Positions 53,496 through 64,000 of a stretch of DNA of 64,000 nucleotides are shown piece by piece. How positions within the stretch are numbered: position 1 is the stretch's first letter; every line of letters begins with the position of its first letter. Under the pieces are notes generated by a model that was not told the origin of the DNA, did no database searches, and saw only the letters and a program-made list of their open reading frames with translations. This DNA comes from Mesostigma viride (taxonomy: Eukaryota > Streptophyta > Mesostigmatophyceae > Mesostigmatales > Mesostigmataceae). The translations under genes and the position numbers were made by a program. The DNA lies in contig RPFO01001781.1 of assembly GCA_009746045.1 (NCBI GenBank), positions 1 to 64,000 of the forward strand. The letters run 5' to 3'.

Positions 53496-54456
53496 GTGTG
53501 CCCACCTACTGCGCCGCCAGTTGTGATGCCTTCCGCTGCTCGCGCGTTGCCTTCCGTTGCTGGTGCGACGCCATCCGTTGTTGGAGAGACGTACGTCTTC
53601 CGTGGCTGTCGCTACTCATTTCGACAACGATGCGCTGTTGGGCGACTCGAGCCCGCTGTCCACAGTCGCGGTCGCGTCATCTAAGTCACTACTGTTGCGC
53701 CATTGTGCGACCCTGTTGCGCCACTGTGCGCGCCCGTCGCGCCCTTGTGGGACCTGGGCGACCCAGTTGCCGCGGCTGTCGCCCCTCCATGCGACCCTGT
53801 CGCCTTGTCGTCCGCTGTTGTTGCGCTGACGAGCGACCCTTACATGCCTGTGCGCGCCCCTGTCGCGTCCCCAGTCGACTCTGGTGCGACGCCGTGCGAG
53901 TCTGTTGCACCGCTTCCCGATCATGTTGCTACGTCACGCGCGTTTGTCGCACCGTCTCCCGACTCTGTGGCGCCGTCGTCCGGCATCTGACAATTCGTGG
54001 TGCCGCCTACCTCTGCATGCCACGCCTACTTGCGCCTCTGTGGCGTCGGTTTGCGCCCCTAGCGCTCCTACGAGCGCTCATGTCGCGCACCCTTGCGACG
54101 TTGTCGCGACGTCAGGAGTCATCGGCGCGTCACCCCGCAATCCTGTTGTGGCCATGCGAGAGTATGTCGCGGTGCCCGAGGTACCTGTCGCCCCTGCGTG
54201 CGACCCTATTCCTACCTCCGTGGCGCCTCCGGTTGAACCTGTGGCGACCGCGCTGTCTACGGGTTCTGCGTCGTCTTCTTCCGGCAGTGTTGTGCCGCCG
54301 CCTACGGCTGCCGTGCCCCTGGCTGGCCCCACCGACGCTGCTGCTGCGCAGAGTGCGCTGCCCGCGGATGGTGCTGGTCACTCCTACCGTCGTCTCACCG
54401 CGCTGGAGTTGGCGGAGCAGGTGCGCTTGGTGATCGAGTGGCTGGCTGGATGCTGA
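53496..54456 (+). pseudogene. Pro/Val/Ala-rich region of element B, second copy
   Basis: Same low-complexity DPVAP/VAPP repeats and same LTALELAEQVRL end as at 9106-10065. A 341-codon frame of Arg/Cys-rich composition runs through it in another frame (53408-54433), opened by an indel near 53426. I regard that as a by-product of GC-rich sequence. Confidence 0.35.
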
Positions 54457-54542
54457 CGATCCGCTCCGCGGCCTTCACCTAGCGCCTTGACATTCTATCT
54501 GATCCAGCGCTGCCGCTGGATTCTGACAGGCCGTCGTACCAT

Positions 54543-55086
54543 ATGGTGTTGTTGTATATGCTGCTGTACAAGGCCTACCGCGGTTTGGGACGCTTGATGG
54601 CCTGCGCCGCTGCCCGGTCAGGGGTCGGATGCCTACAGTGCCCCCCCCCGCCCCGTGCCAGCGCTAGTGGTCCCCTGTCCACCAACGCGCGACAGGATCT
54701 CCGCATCTTAGAGGATCGTGAGATTCGGCACATCCGGATGTGGCATGCCAACGTGGATCTGCTGTTGCATCTGTTCTTCTCCACGTTGGTGCGCCCTCGG
54801 CTGACCTGTGCGAGCCGTCCCTATCTGCGTGTACTCTGCCTCCTGGCATTGGAACCCTTTTTCCTGATTGTTCGAGTGTAGCCATTTTGATTAGGCTTGT
54901 ATGCTCATTGTGATCACCCAACATCGGTGTTACTGGGCTTTCCTGGTTTTGTTTCCTACCGTTGTGTGGGAGGATGTCTACCTTACCATTGGCCGCCATG
55001 ACAACGACGAGGATGTCGTTCATTACCGCGCGTACTTGGATGTGCTGATCGCGACGCGCGGGACCTACCAGGCTGATGGCCAATAG
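54543..55086 (+). pseudogene. Unrecognised 3' frames of element B, second copy
   Basis: Counterpart of 10152-10699. Without the 4-base insertion the first frame ends HLFFSTLVRPRLTCASRP and continues to 54881, which may be the original reading. No known domain. Confidence 0.35.
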
Positions 55087-55479
55087 ATAGAGGGCTCTAG
55101 GCCCGACCTGAGGGTGTTGTCCCTCCGGTATATAGAGTCGCCCTCTATGCTTGGCCAGTTGGTTGGTTATCCTTGGTTGTTGGTGTGAGTATTGTTTCCT
55201 ACGCGTGTCCTGCCTAGTGCCGTCCCTCCCGGCAAGCCTCCGTGCAAGGCAGTTAGGGGAGCCTCACACCCGGCGTGGTGCTGGTGATCCCTACACCATT
55301 TGGGGTGGACCCGAGGTTAACATATTTGCGCTGGGAGCCCTGGGTGGCTAGTTGATTGTGTTGGGTTATAGTTGGGTGCGATAGGTTTTTTATTCCTACC
55401 GACCTACCTCTGTTTATGATCCAGTGTTTATGCTCTCCTGACGTAGGGAGAGGACTCCCTACCTTTTATGGGGGGGAGG

Positions 55480-56104
55480 TGTTACGGCGCGTAACAAACT
55501 GTGTTATTACGGCCGTAAATAGAGGCCTTACGTTCTTGGTAGCCTCAGCTACTCCGAAACAATCCGTGGTTACGGCTGTTGTCGTTCCTACGTTTACGTG
55601 CGGTTAGGACCCTTTTGACTGGTTGTTACCTGGTCCAGTGACATATCAATTGTTCAGTATTGTGGGCCGGTGCAGTCGCGCCGCGCTGCGTACTTTAGGG
55701 CCTGGACCGTTGGCACTCTGTGTGGTCTGGACCAGCGCCGCCCCACGTGGCATTAGAGTGCGTAGATCTAACCTACCTGTGATCGTACGGGCGAGGGCCA
55801 TGTTTGGCCCGAGCACGCACGAGTCTGTCGGCCAATTTAGGTGTTGCAGTTTCCTTGTGTTCACAGTTCGACCTTTGATATGGCTTGTTATAGCTAGTCG
55901 AACCATGGATGTACGTTATTGCCAGTAATGTCTAAGTAAATGTGTCAATTGCTTAGTATGGAAACAATTATCGGAAAGCATTAGAGTCGGGAGTTCAACG
56001 ATCTTTCAAAATGCAGAACAGGGTTCCTTCTTCTACCGGGTTAGTTAGTCTAGGACAGGTTAGATCCTGGGGTCGAGGTAGAGTAGAAGAACCGGGTCGT
56101 AACA
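55480..56104 (+). repeat. Element B 3' LTR, second copy
   Basis: 625 bp, TGTTACGGCG...GTCGTAACA, after a GGGGGGGAGG polypurine tract and before TATAG (56105-56109). It has an intact Copia-N target site near its start. Confidence 0.92.
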
Positions 56105-56833
56105 TATAGATTCCGATCTAGAAAGTGTCCAGGCCCGGACAAAGAAGCAGGCTGCCGGCAGAATATTCTTGTTGACCAGTTCCAGGCTGACAAGTCCAGT
56201 GCGCGCCGTCATGGCGCCTTTTGTAACTGCCGCGGTTTCTTGGCCACCCCTCCACAACTGTCCAGCGCGCCCGTAGTCTGCCGCGGCTTCTTGGGGCAGT
56301 TTCTTGGGGCCACCTCCCGCCCCGCCACCCCCGCCCTTCCACCAACGATTTTCGCCGCTGATTTAAATTAATCCGACGGTGAAACCGGCTTCGACCAAAA
56401 TATTTAAATTAATCCGACGGTGAAACCGGCTTTGACCAAAATATCTAAATTAATCCAACGGCGACCGGTAAGCAGCCAAAAGTATTTAAATAATATTTTA
56501 TTTATATTTGTCCGACCTGTGAAATTTTTGCCGACGACGGAGGGGAGGGAACGACCAAAATAATTTGGCTTGATGTCACCCCTCCTCTGACGACGGAGGG
56601 GAGTGAACGACCAAATTTGGCTTGATGTCCCCCCTCCTCTGACGGACTTCTATAAAGCAATCGACAGCTCTCGACCTCTCGTCAAGCCCGATCCAGCTGC
56701 AGCAACAAGTCGCCCGAAGTCCATTTTCCCGGCCAGATTGTCAGAAGTATCGATACACCTGCCCAGGAAGAAGTAAATAGTTTGATCAAAGTATCTACAT
56801 TTGTGGCAGAAATTAGATACTGACTAGACTAGA

Positions 56834-57167
56834 TGTTGTGGAGTTGTACGGAATGAGTTTTCCGTCAAGGAATAATTAGTCCTTGTGTTAGCTGGTTTGC
56901 TACTTGGACAATTTTGTTGTGATTGGTCATAACTTGTGTAGACCACGTGGTGGACACGCAGTGAACACACGTGGCGTGTGGCATGCACACTCTGCTAGTG
57001 TCCGCTAGCTCGTCATTTGTATATAATGACGTGACCATTTTCATTCGGGCTCTCTCACTATCTCGCACTGCTTCCAGCAGCTGGTTCTCTGGCCGAGGCC
57101 AACATTTTCGAGGATGAGCAACTTTGCCGTATGATATTATAAGGAATAAACTTTTATTATTCTGACA
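56834..57167 (+). repeat. Copia-D 5' LTR, second copy
   Basis: Identical layout to 12449-12782, including the TATA-like box; the primer site TGGTATCGGATT starts at 57169. Confidence 0.72.
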
Positions 57168-57454
57168 TGGTATCGGATTTATCATACGCATCCGGTTCGC
57201 GGTCTTTCTACCTGCGTTAAAACCGTTTCGGTGCGCACCTGGCCGGTGCTGCTCCACTGTTGCCACTGGATATTTTGGCAAATTTCGCCTTTTTTGGTAC
57301 GTTTTGCCTCGGTCGTAGCGCCTACCAGCCTCGACTATCGAAGACCTGCGTTCGGTTCCCGGCAGGAACCGGATTTACTTTTTACTCTATTGGCTACGCG
57401 GGTGTTGCCAGCCTTTTTTGAGGCGATCTTGGGGGTCGACGCAGACTTGCATTT

Positions 57455-58510
57455 ATGGCAACCACCAGATCTGCTACGGCAGCCGCCGCTGCTGCCGCCG
57501 CTGCCGCTGTCACAGCCAACAACGCATATGAGGAGGAGCTGGCCGCTTCTCTCGCTTCTGCTACCCGCGACCTAGGCGCTCATGCTATGTTGCCCCCGGG
57601 TGAGGCGGGTACGGGTCCGCCCGGCGCTCGGCTGGCCGCCGGCCCGGGCTTTGCGTCGTATGACGAGTGTAAAGCTCTTTTGCGCGATGTTCGGTCGGTT
57701 CCTGCCTTTGATGGCAGGGACCATCTCCACTTTCCATCCTTTTTGGATCATTTTACTGCGCACGTCGACCTGTTTCCCGGGCTCCTTGATGTACTCGAGG
57801 GCCGTCGGCATGACGAGCCGCTCGACCGCCTGTTGTACGTGGCTCTGCTGGGCCGCCTGGCGGGAGACGCCAAGGAGCGCGTGCGCCTCCTGGCCCCGGA
57901 GCAGCACCGCGGGAGCGCCGCCATGGCGGATTTAGTCGAGCGCTACCGCGATTCAAAGGTCACCGAGTTGTTGCGGTTGTCCCTCCGCAAGCAGCTGTCG
58001 CAACTTGCACAGGCTTCCCGCGAGGGTGTCGACCCGTACCTTACCCGGTCGGAGCTCCTCTACGCACGGGACCAAGTCGCCCATGTAGACCTCCCTTTGG
58101 AGGTCTTCTTGGCCAGCGTATTGAGTGGCCTTCGTGCCGAGTACCGGGCGCTAGTGGTAGCTCTGCGCCTGGGGGCGGAAACGACCATTGCTGGTCTCCG
58201 TCACCGCCTCCTAGAGGTGGAGGACCTCCTCACCGGCGGCTACCTCGCGCCCGACGCCCCGGCCTCTGGCCAGGCCTTTCACACCTCCGGCCGGGGCGCG
58301 GTCTGGGGCGGGCGGGCGGCCGCGGTGGCCGCGGCAACGGCGACGGCAATTACGGCACCGGCCCGGGCCACAGCAACGGCAATGCCGCCAACACTGGGAG
58401 GGGCCGTGGGGGGCGCGGGGGGCGCGCTGGCCCTCACTCTGGTGATCGAGGTGGTGGCAGTGGGGGGGGGGCAATGGGCGGGGCCGCGGGCCCCCTTGCC
58501 CGGTCTGTGA
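57455..58510 (+). pseudogene. Copia-D gag, second copy with an extra frameshift
   Basis: Same ATG and capsid sequence as at 13070. One G is missing in GGCCGGGGCGCGG near 58292 compared with copy A, so the Gly/Arg tail is read as an Ala/Val-rich sequence and the frame ends early at 58510. Confidence 0.78.
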
Positions 58511-58634
58511 TAAGCCGGGTCATACCGTCAACACGTGTTGGACGAAGTACCCTGCCCAGCGTCCCTCCCACGTCCGTGACGGCAACTCCGCGCACGCTAA
58601 CCACACCGCGGCAGATACTCCTCCGCCTCCTCCG

Positions 58635-59357
58635 GTGGATCCGACGTACGCCTATGCCACTGGCGCTGGCTACGGGTCCTCTCCTCTTGGCCGGCCGATC
58701 CAGCATCTGCGCCCTGGAGGGGGCCTCCAGGCGTGTGCCACAGAGGCCCTGGCGTCTCGCTGCCCAGCTGCCGCATCGCCGACAGCTCCTGCGCAGGAAT
58801 GGGTCATTGACAGCGGCGCGAGTCGCCACATGACGCCCCATCTCGAGGACTTTGGCCCCGGTCTGTCACATGAGGCGCAGCTGCCCATTACTGGCTCAGG
58901 TGGCAACATGACGGCTCACGGCTGGGGGGCTGTGAACCTGAGGCTGGGATCCCACGTGATCCCGCTGTATGACTCCCTTTACGTCCCGGCCCTTCACGCG
59001 CGATTGCTGTCCGTTCATGGGTTACTGGCTGCCGGACATCATGTGGATTTTGCGGCCTGCAGCATTACTTTCCAGGAGCACGGTCGTGCTGTCAGCTTCC
59101 CACTAGAAGCAAGGGACGGCTTCTACCTCCTATGCGCCCCGGCTGACTACGTCCTGGCGACGAAGGTCCAGGCTGAAGAGGAGATGAAGTGGCATCTCCG
59201 CCTGGGTCATGTAAGCCGCAACCGCATCGCCCGCCTGCAAGCCATCCCGGACTCCGGCATGTCTGTGCCGGCGGGCCCTGCGGCGCCCCTCTGCCCTGCC
59301 TGCCCGGCTGGGCACATGCGCAAAAAGAGAGAGATGAATCGCGGTTTTCTGCATTAA
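58635..59357 (+). pseudogene. Copia-D pol fragment, truncated after the integrase zinc finger
   Basis: Same protease (DSGASRHMT) and HHCC finger as at 14251, but homology ends at 59321 after CPACPAGHMR. The remaining 12 codons come from the adjoining inverted block. The integrase core is lost. Confidence 0.85.
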
Positions 59358-59522
59358 TTAGCATGACAAACTGTAGCTGACAAACACATGAAGGAGAAGT
59401 GCACTCAATCAGCAGTCCGAGGGGGCGGCAAGATGCACAGGCCACGAGCATCTACAATGCAGTATATACATCCGCGTAGGGCTGTCCCAGCGATTCATTA
59501 TGCTGAAATTATGGACGACTTT

Positions 59523-60264
59523 AGTTAAGTAATGCAATACGCATTACTTTTTGCATACTTGCAAGTATGCAAAAGTAATGCGTATTGGCATTACTTAACT
59601 AAAATTGGGTCCGCGTGGGGAAATCCGGCGTTTCCGCACACACCGCTCCGTTACCGAGGTGACTCGATTAATTACGACTCGGCTATTCCCAGCCTCGCGC
59701 CGAATTCCTATTATCGACTTGGCCTACCCGGCCTCCGCAAACATAGAAATCCCACAAATATTTCGACTTAACGCTCTCGCCTCCCAGGACTACCGCGCCG
59801 CAAATATTTCCGTGCCTCCGAGAGGATTCGAACCCGGTACCCCATCGGGGGGAAGGGAGCGAACGCCAAACTTAAGTTAAGTATGCAATACGGCATTCAC
59901 TTTTGGCATACTTGCAAGTATGCATCTTAAGTTACTTACTAAGATTGGCGTTCGCTTCCTTGGGAGTACCGGTTCGAATCCTCTCGAGGCACGGAAATAT
60001 TTGCGGCGGTAGGCCCTGGGAGGCCGAGTCGAAATATTTGTGGATTTCTATGTTTGGGGAGGCCGGTAGGCCAATCGAAATAGAATTACGGCGTGAGGCT
60101 GGGAATAGCCGAGTCGTAATTAATCGAGTCACCTCGGTAACGAGCGGTGTGTGCGGAACGCCGGATTTCCCACGCGGCCAATTTTTAGTTTAAGTAATGC
60201 AATACGGCATTTACTTTTGCATACTTTGCAAGTATGCAAAAGTAATGCGTATTGCATTATAACT
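59523..60264. mobile_element. 742-bp palindromic MITE-like element
   Basis: The element is absent from arm 1 and is bounded by ACTTT duplications (59518-59522, 60265-60269); the empty site GACTTTCTAG (as complement) is at about 21572-21582. The termini AGTTAAGTAATGCAATACG and the complement of GCGTATTGCATTATAACT are inverted repeats. Three hairpins with GCATACTTGCAAGTATGC at their centres lie at the left end, middle and right end. The stretches between them (about 59600-59875 and 59945-60185) are mutually complementary. No coding frame is credible. GGTTCGAATCC at 59971 resembles a polymerase III B box. Confidence 0.8.
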
Positions 60265-60665
60265 ACTTTCTAGAAATTTTACGCGCAGGAGACTGTCAGT
60301 GCTACAGCGATGTGATGAGGGCTCAGAGCCTACAAAATCCCTGTGTCCGCGGTGCCCTACTCCCCCCATGCTGAAGCTGGCCGATGTGTGCGCCATGGTT
60401 GTGTAGGTAGATTGCCTGCATGCAAGGGAAACAATGCGTTATCCAGCAAATAGCAGCAAAGGGAACACACAACGATTTGTAATGAGATGAAAACCCGACG
60501 CCTTGACGCGCCGAAACGTTGCATACCGTAAATCAGTTGTGGTAATTGAGCGGCGTGAGAAGCACAGCCAGTCGGCGCTGGCTGTTGTGAAGTGATGGCT
60601 TGATTTTTGGACCGAGAAAGTGAGATAAGTGGACAGAGAAGAGAGAGAGGAGAGAGGAAGGAGAG

Positions 60666-60702
<37 letters not shown>

Positions 60703-63700
60703 CCTGGTATTCTCAACCTAAACTGTCCCCTATGTACTCACAAGATGTAAGGGAACTGCGAAACCACAGGAATACCTAGAGAAGAGCGCTTCCTTGCTAC
60801 ACGAAAAACTCGCCGATTGAAGTGCTTGAGCGTTCAGTTTGATAATGCTGAACTGCTTAATCAAATCATCTGCGTTATCAAATCAATCATCTGGCAGAGT
60901 CAACGTCCCACTTGGTTGGTGCCGGCCCGCTACAAAAAAAACGTAGCGGGCCCGGTGATGTCGCCTATTTACACCACCCCGACTTTACATGCGAGTCACT
61001 GTGAATGATATATATATGGCTGCCTACAGCCACCGCGCATGGTGTCGCAAGTAAAATAGGCGCTGCCAAGGCTGCGTACCTGCCCGTTATCGCCTTGGTC
61101 TTGGTCACGGTTCTCCAATTCACGTGCAACGTCCACTTCCTGTGCCAGCTCCTGGCGGCGGCGCGTGCCCTTCGGTGCTGAATTTCAATTTCCGCGTGAG
61201 TCCGTTGGAGAGGGGCGCTGCGTCCGGAGTCCGGACTTGGGGAAATTCGGAGGCTGCTGGTCGCACAAAAGATCGTTGTTGGCTTGTTGAGTGTGTCCGA
61301 CTGGCACGATGGAGAGGGCTCGCAATCACATTGGGCGACCTCACCAGTGGCCCACATGTACCGACGAGACCTGCATCTCGAGTTGTCGGCCCTCCACGCT
61401 GGCGAGCTGTCCTGCCATGCGAGACGCCGCTGAGACTCTCGGACAATAATTTTCCCCCGTGCAATATCACGCCCTCAGGATTCGGCAAGGCCCGTCTGCT
61501 CCAATATGGCCCGACTGCGGGTTGCCGTAACAGGAAAATGTCCGGGTGATGGCAGGCAGGCCTAACCCACCCACCGCAACGCACCGCGTCAAGCATATAT
61601 TTCCACTTCCGCTGCTGCGGGCACGCGGGCTACTGCCTACATTTCTTCAATCCGCTCGCATAGCCTCCTCATGGTGCCTCGCTCCCTGCGGCCTCCTCCG
61701 CCACGTCATCCCGGATATCCATTGCAATCAAGCCTACCGGCTACCACCAATACCGGCCACGAGCCCTCTGCTTGGCACAAACGAAGTGTGCGGCCTCCGA
61801 ATTAAGTGAAGTACAAAGCGGCAGGACTGGGAACCACCTGAAATTACATCGGGGTCTCCAGTGAACTTGGCGTCACATCTTGCTAACGTTGGTCCACTGT
61901 CGGCAGTTGTCAGTTGCTGTTGGTTGTTGGCATGCTGAGGGTTGGCAGAATGTTCTAGGAACAGCTGGTCGCAATGTTGCTATGCATGCAGTACTCTTGC
62001 CATTACGTGTGTCCGTGTGCCCTCCACCATCACCGCCACAAGCCAGCACCCTCCACCCGCTAACTCCCACTCGCTCCCACTCCCTGCCTGTTCCTACCCG
62101 CCCGCACCCACAAATATAGACGTCACAGACATCCCATGCCGTTATCCATCCCCCGCACGTCTGACTACGGACTACTCTCGCCCCCCACGCTGAGGTCCCC
62201 CACACAACCTTAACACCGCCCTCTCGCTCACCCCAAACCATCCGATGACCCCCCGACCATCCACCTTGAGTCCCCCTCAAATCCAACCTATCTGACTACC
62301 ACCCTTCCGTATTACATAACACCACCCTTCCACACCAACATAACAAACCACCTAACTAAACAAACCTACCGCCCCACTAACGAGGTTCCCCTACAAACCA
62401 CTGCACCCGCCTACCCCGCGCCACCCCGCTGCCCCAACATAACGTGACTCACCCCACCCATCCACGTGAAGCATAACGCATCCACCTCCACCCCGGCCCT
62501 CCGGGAGCCAACCAATCAGCTGTCCACTCAAACCATAATGACACTGCTGCATACGCGACCACCGGCAAGCCGCCTAACGTACCATACCCAAGCCACCCAG
62601 CCGGGCAACCCAAGCAGATCCCAAAACCCTCACACGACCTGTGACCTACGCAAACGAGCTACCTACACTGCGACTCACAACTACTACATAATCAAACCCA
62701 TAACAATGTTCCCCATGACCCCCGCCAAAGGGGGGGGGTCCCCCCAATTAGTCCAACAACAACACACACCACACACACACACACACACTCTACAATACAT
62801 CAGGACCACGAGTACCCACCCAATTCACCTCCCAACAACGGTATTCACACCACGAGTGCAGTGCCCCACCCATGTCCACAGCGACACCTCGCGGAGATTT
62901 CACCAAGCCCACCTGACTGCACGCACGCACACGCTAGCTGCACCACTCCCACGCACCTAACCCTCGCACACGCACACGCCTGCACGTCAGCATCAACCCA
63001 CTCCACCAAAGGCCACGCCTGCACAACAGCGCCATGCACAAGTGCACGCGCAACACGCACACATACTGCACACTCTCACGCACCCACTCACGTCACGCAC
63101 GCCTGCAAAAAGTCCCCCATCAACCACCCCCAAGCACGCCTGCAACAAACGCACTCATGCATCAAACTGCACGGCACTCGCCCACGCACGCACACCTAGC
63201 TGCATCGCTGCACAAGTCACGGCAATTGCATGGCAGCATGCCGCTTCTATTCATTCTTAGGAATATCATGTTGCATATGGCATTATTATCATGGTTGTAA
63301 ATTTAATCACTCCTTGCTTTCTGTATGCATATTCTTCTTTGGGGGATGACTGATGCAGATTGTGGACAATACAAGATCGACGCAGAAAGACGTACACATC
63401 AATTGATGAAACCACCGTTGCTGGGCTTGGCAATGCCAGCTGTTATATGGCCATGAGCCATCAGTGCTTAACCAATCCAGAAATAGGATGAGAGCAGTTT
63501 TGAGTCGTGTTTATATATTTTTGATGGTAATTGAAATGATGAGTCTAAGAAAAGCCACCAATGAAACATAGTTTCATTACCATCAAACAGCGTGATCCTA
63601 TGAATGCCACGCCTATACCACACAAGATGCTGCTAATATTATTTAATTCATTAATTGAATTGTATGGATTTATTGCATATGGTGTTATGTTGTTAGAATA

Positions 63701-63727
63701 CACATTTAATTCTGGCAATGGCATGCC

Positions 63728-64000
63728 TGAGAAAATGCCCTGAGATTTTAAGCGCCTGAGAAATGCCCTGAATTTTCAGCCTGAGAAAAAAAATCTCAGT
63801 GTCCACGTAAAATCTCAGTTCCACTTAGCCCTGAGAATTCCTTGAGATATTTCCTGAGAAAACGCCAATTTTCTCAAGGCCAATCTCAGGAAAAATCTCG
63901 CGTCACTTTTCCAAATCAGGAAATCTCAGGAAATCTCAGGAAATCTTCAGGAACATCTCAGGAAATCTCAAGGAAACATCTCAGGAAATCGAATCTCAGT
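63728..64000 (-). repeat. Decamer array, inverted copy
   Basis: Reverse counterpart of 17950-18270, with more interruptions (CTGAGATTTC and GAAATCTCAG units with single-base indels). Confidence 0.8.

Larger units (their letters stand above)
36698..56104 (+). mobile_element. Element B, second copy, interrupted by Copia-N
   Basis: TATAG at 36693-36697 and 56105-56109 are the 5-bp target duplications. The 5' LTR is split into 36698-36728 and 47442-48040 by Copia-N; the 3' LTR is 55480-56104. Taking out Copia-N and its duplicated ATTAC leaves an 8.7-kb element with two 625-bp LTRs. Its internal order is the same as in copy A, with fewer frameshifts in the second gag-like frame. Confidence 0.88.
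46950..59321 (+). other. 12.4-kb segmental duplication, second copy
   Basis: Direct duplicate of 2569-14937. Differences seen by eye are mostly 1-6 base indels: near 49419, 51091, 52424, 53007, 53590, 54765 and 58292. It ends abruptly at CACATGCGC inside Copia-D pol, where an inverted copy of the 21.7-kb region begins. Confidence 0.92.
59335..64000 (-). other. Inverted repeat block, arm 2 (indel-rich)
   Basis: Reverse-complement copy of 17956-21764, from TGAATCGCGG at 59335 to the decamer array at the window end. It differs from arm 1 by very frequent one-base gains and losses as well as some substitutions, and by a 742-bp insertion. The repeat probably continues beyond the window. Frames seen here are not shared with arm 1, so no genes are called. 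Confidence 0.88.

Noticed and set aside
53408..54433. 341-codon Arg/Cys-rich frame on the plus strand
   Set aside because: It runs in a different frame from the Pro/Val/Ala repeats in GC-rich DNA, is opened by one indel and is shorter in the other copy. Composition suggests a by-product.
59827..59981. Possible tRNA gene because of GGTTCGAATCC and TTCGAAC motifs
   Set aside because: The T-loop-like sequence lacks a pairing 5-bp stem and no D or anticodon arm can be drawn. Kept only as a B-box-like motif.

Overview
The window looks like repeat-rich nuclear DNA of a eukaryote, most likely an alga or plant. Every protein I can recognise belongs to an LTR retrotransposon, base composition swings from block to block, and there are many nested insertions, minisatellites and foldback elements. 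The taxon is inference only. I see no rRNA, tRNA, CRISPR array, operon or convincing host gene.

Layout. 1-2442: the 3' end of a Ty1/copia-type element (RT, RNase H, probable LTR). 2569-14937: the first copy of a 12.4-kb segment. It holds a truncated 702-bp-type LTR, a degenerate gypsy-like LTR element ('element B', 3061-11719), a spacer, and the LTR, gag and start of pol of a GC-rich copia element ('Copia-D'). Copia-D continues to 15831. 16440-17740: a gag-only LTR-type element on the minus strand. 17950-21764: a repeat block that starts with a CTGAGATTTC decamer array. 22729-33723: a 1.48-kb tandem unit in three copies, split by a 1.7-kb element with TTAA target duplications and by a 5.9-kb foldback element full of minisatellites. 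33724-36692: unassigned DNA with two small foldback elements. 36698-56104: a second, more complete element B whose 5' LTR has been hit by a young copia element ('Copia-N', 36729-47441). Copia-N is itself split in its integrase by a 2.66-kb duplicated and inserted block. 46950-59321 is the second copy of the 12.4-kb segment. 59335-64000 is an inverted, indel-rich copy of 17956-21764 that carries an extra 742-bp palindromic element.

History read from target-site duplications. Element B inserted at TATAG. Copia-N then inserted at ATTAC inside the 5' LTR of element B; the empty site survives in the 3' LTRs. The 12.4-kb segment was copied after that, because both copies carry the Copia-N/element B junction. 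Element B and Copia-D are broken by frameshifts. Copia-N is the youngest and keeps a 947-codon frame with integrase C-terminus, a protease-like domain, RT and RNase H, in an order not typical of copia.
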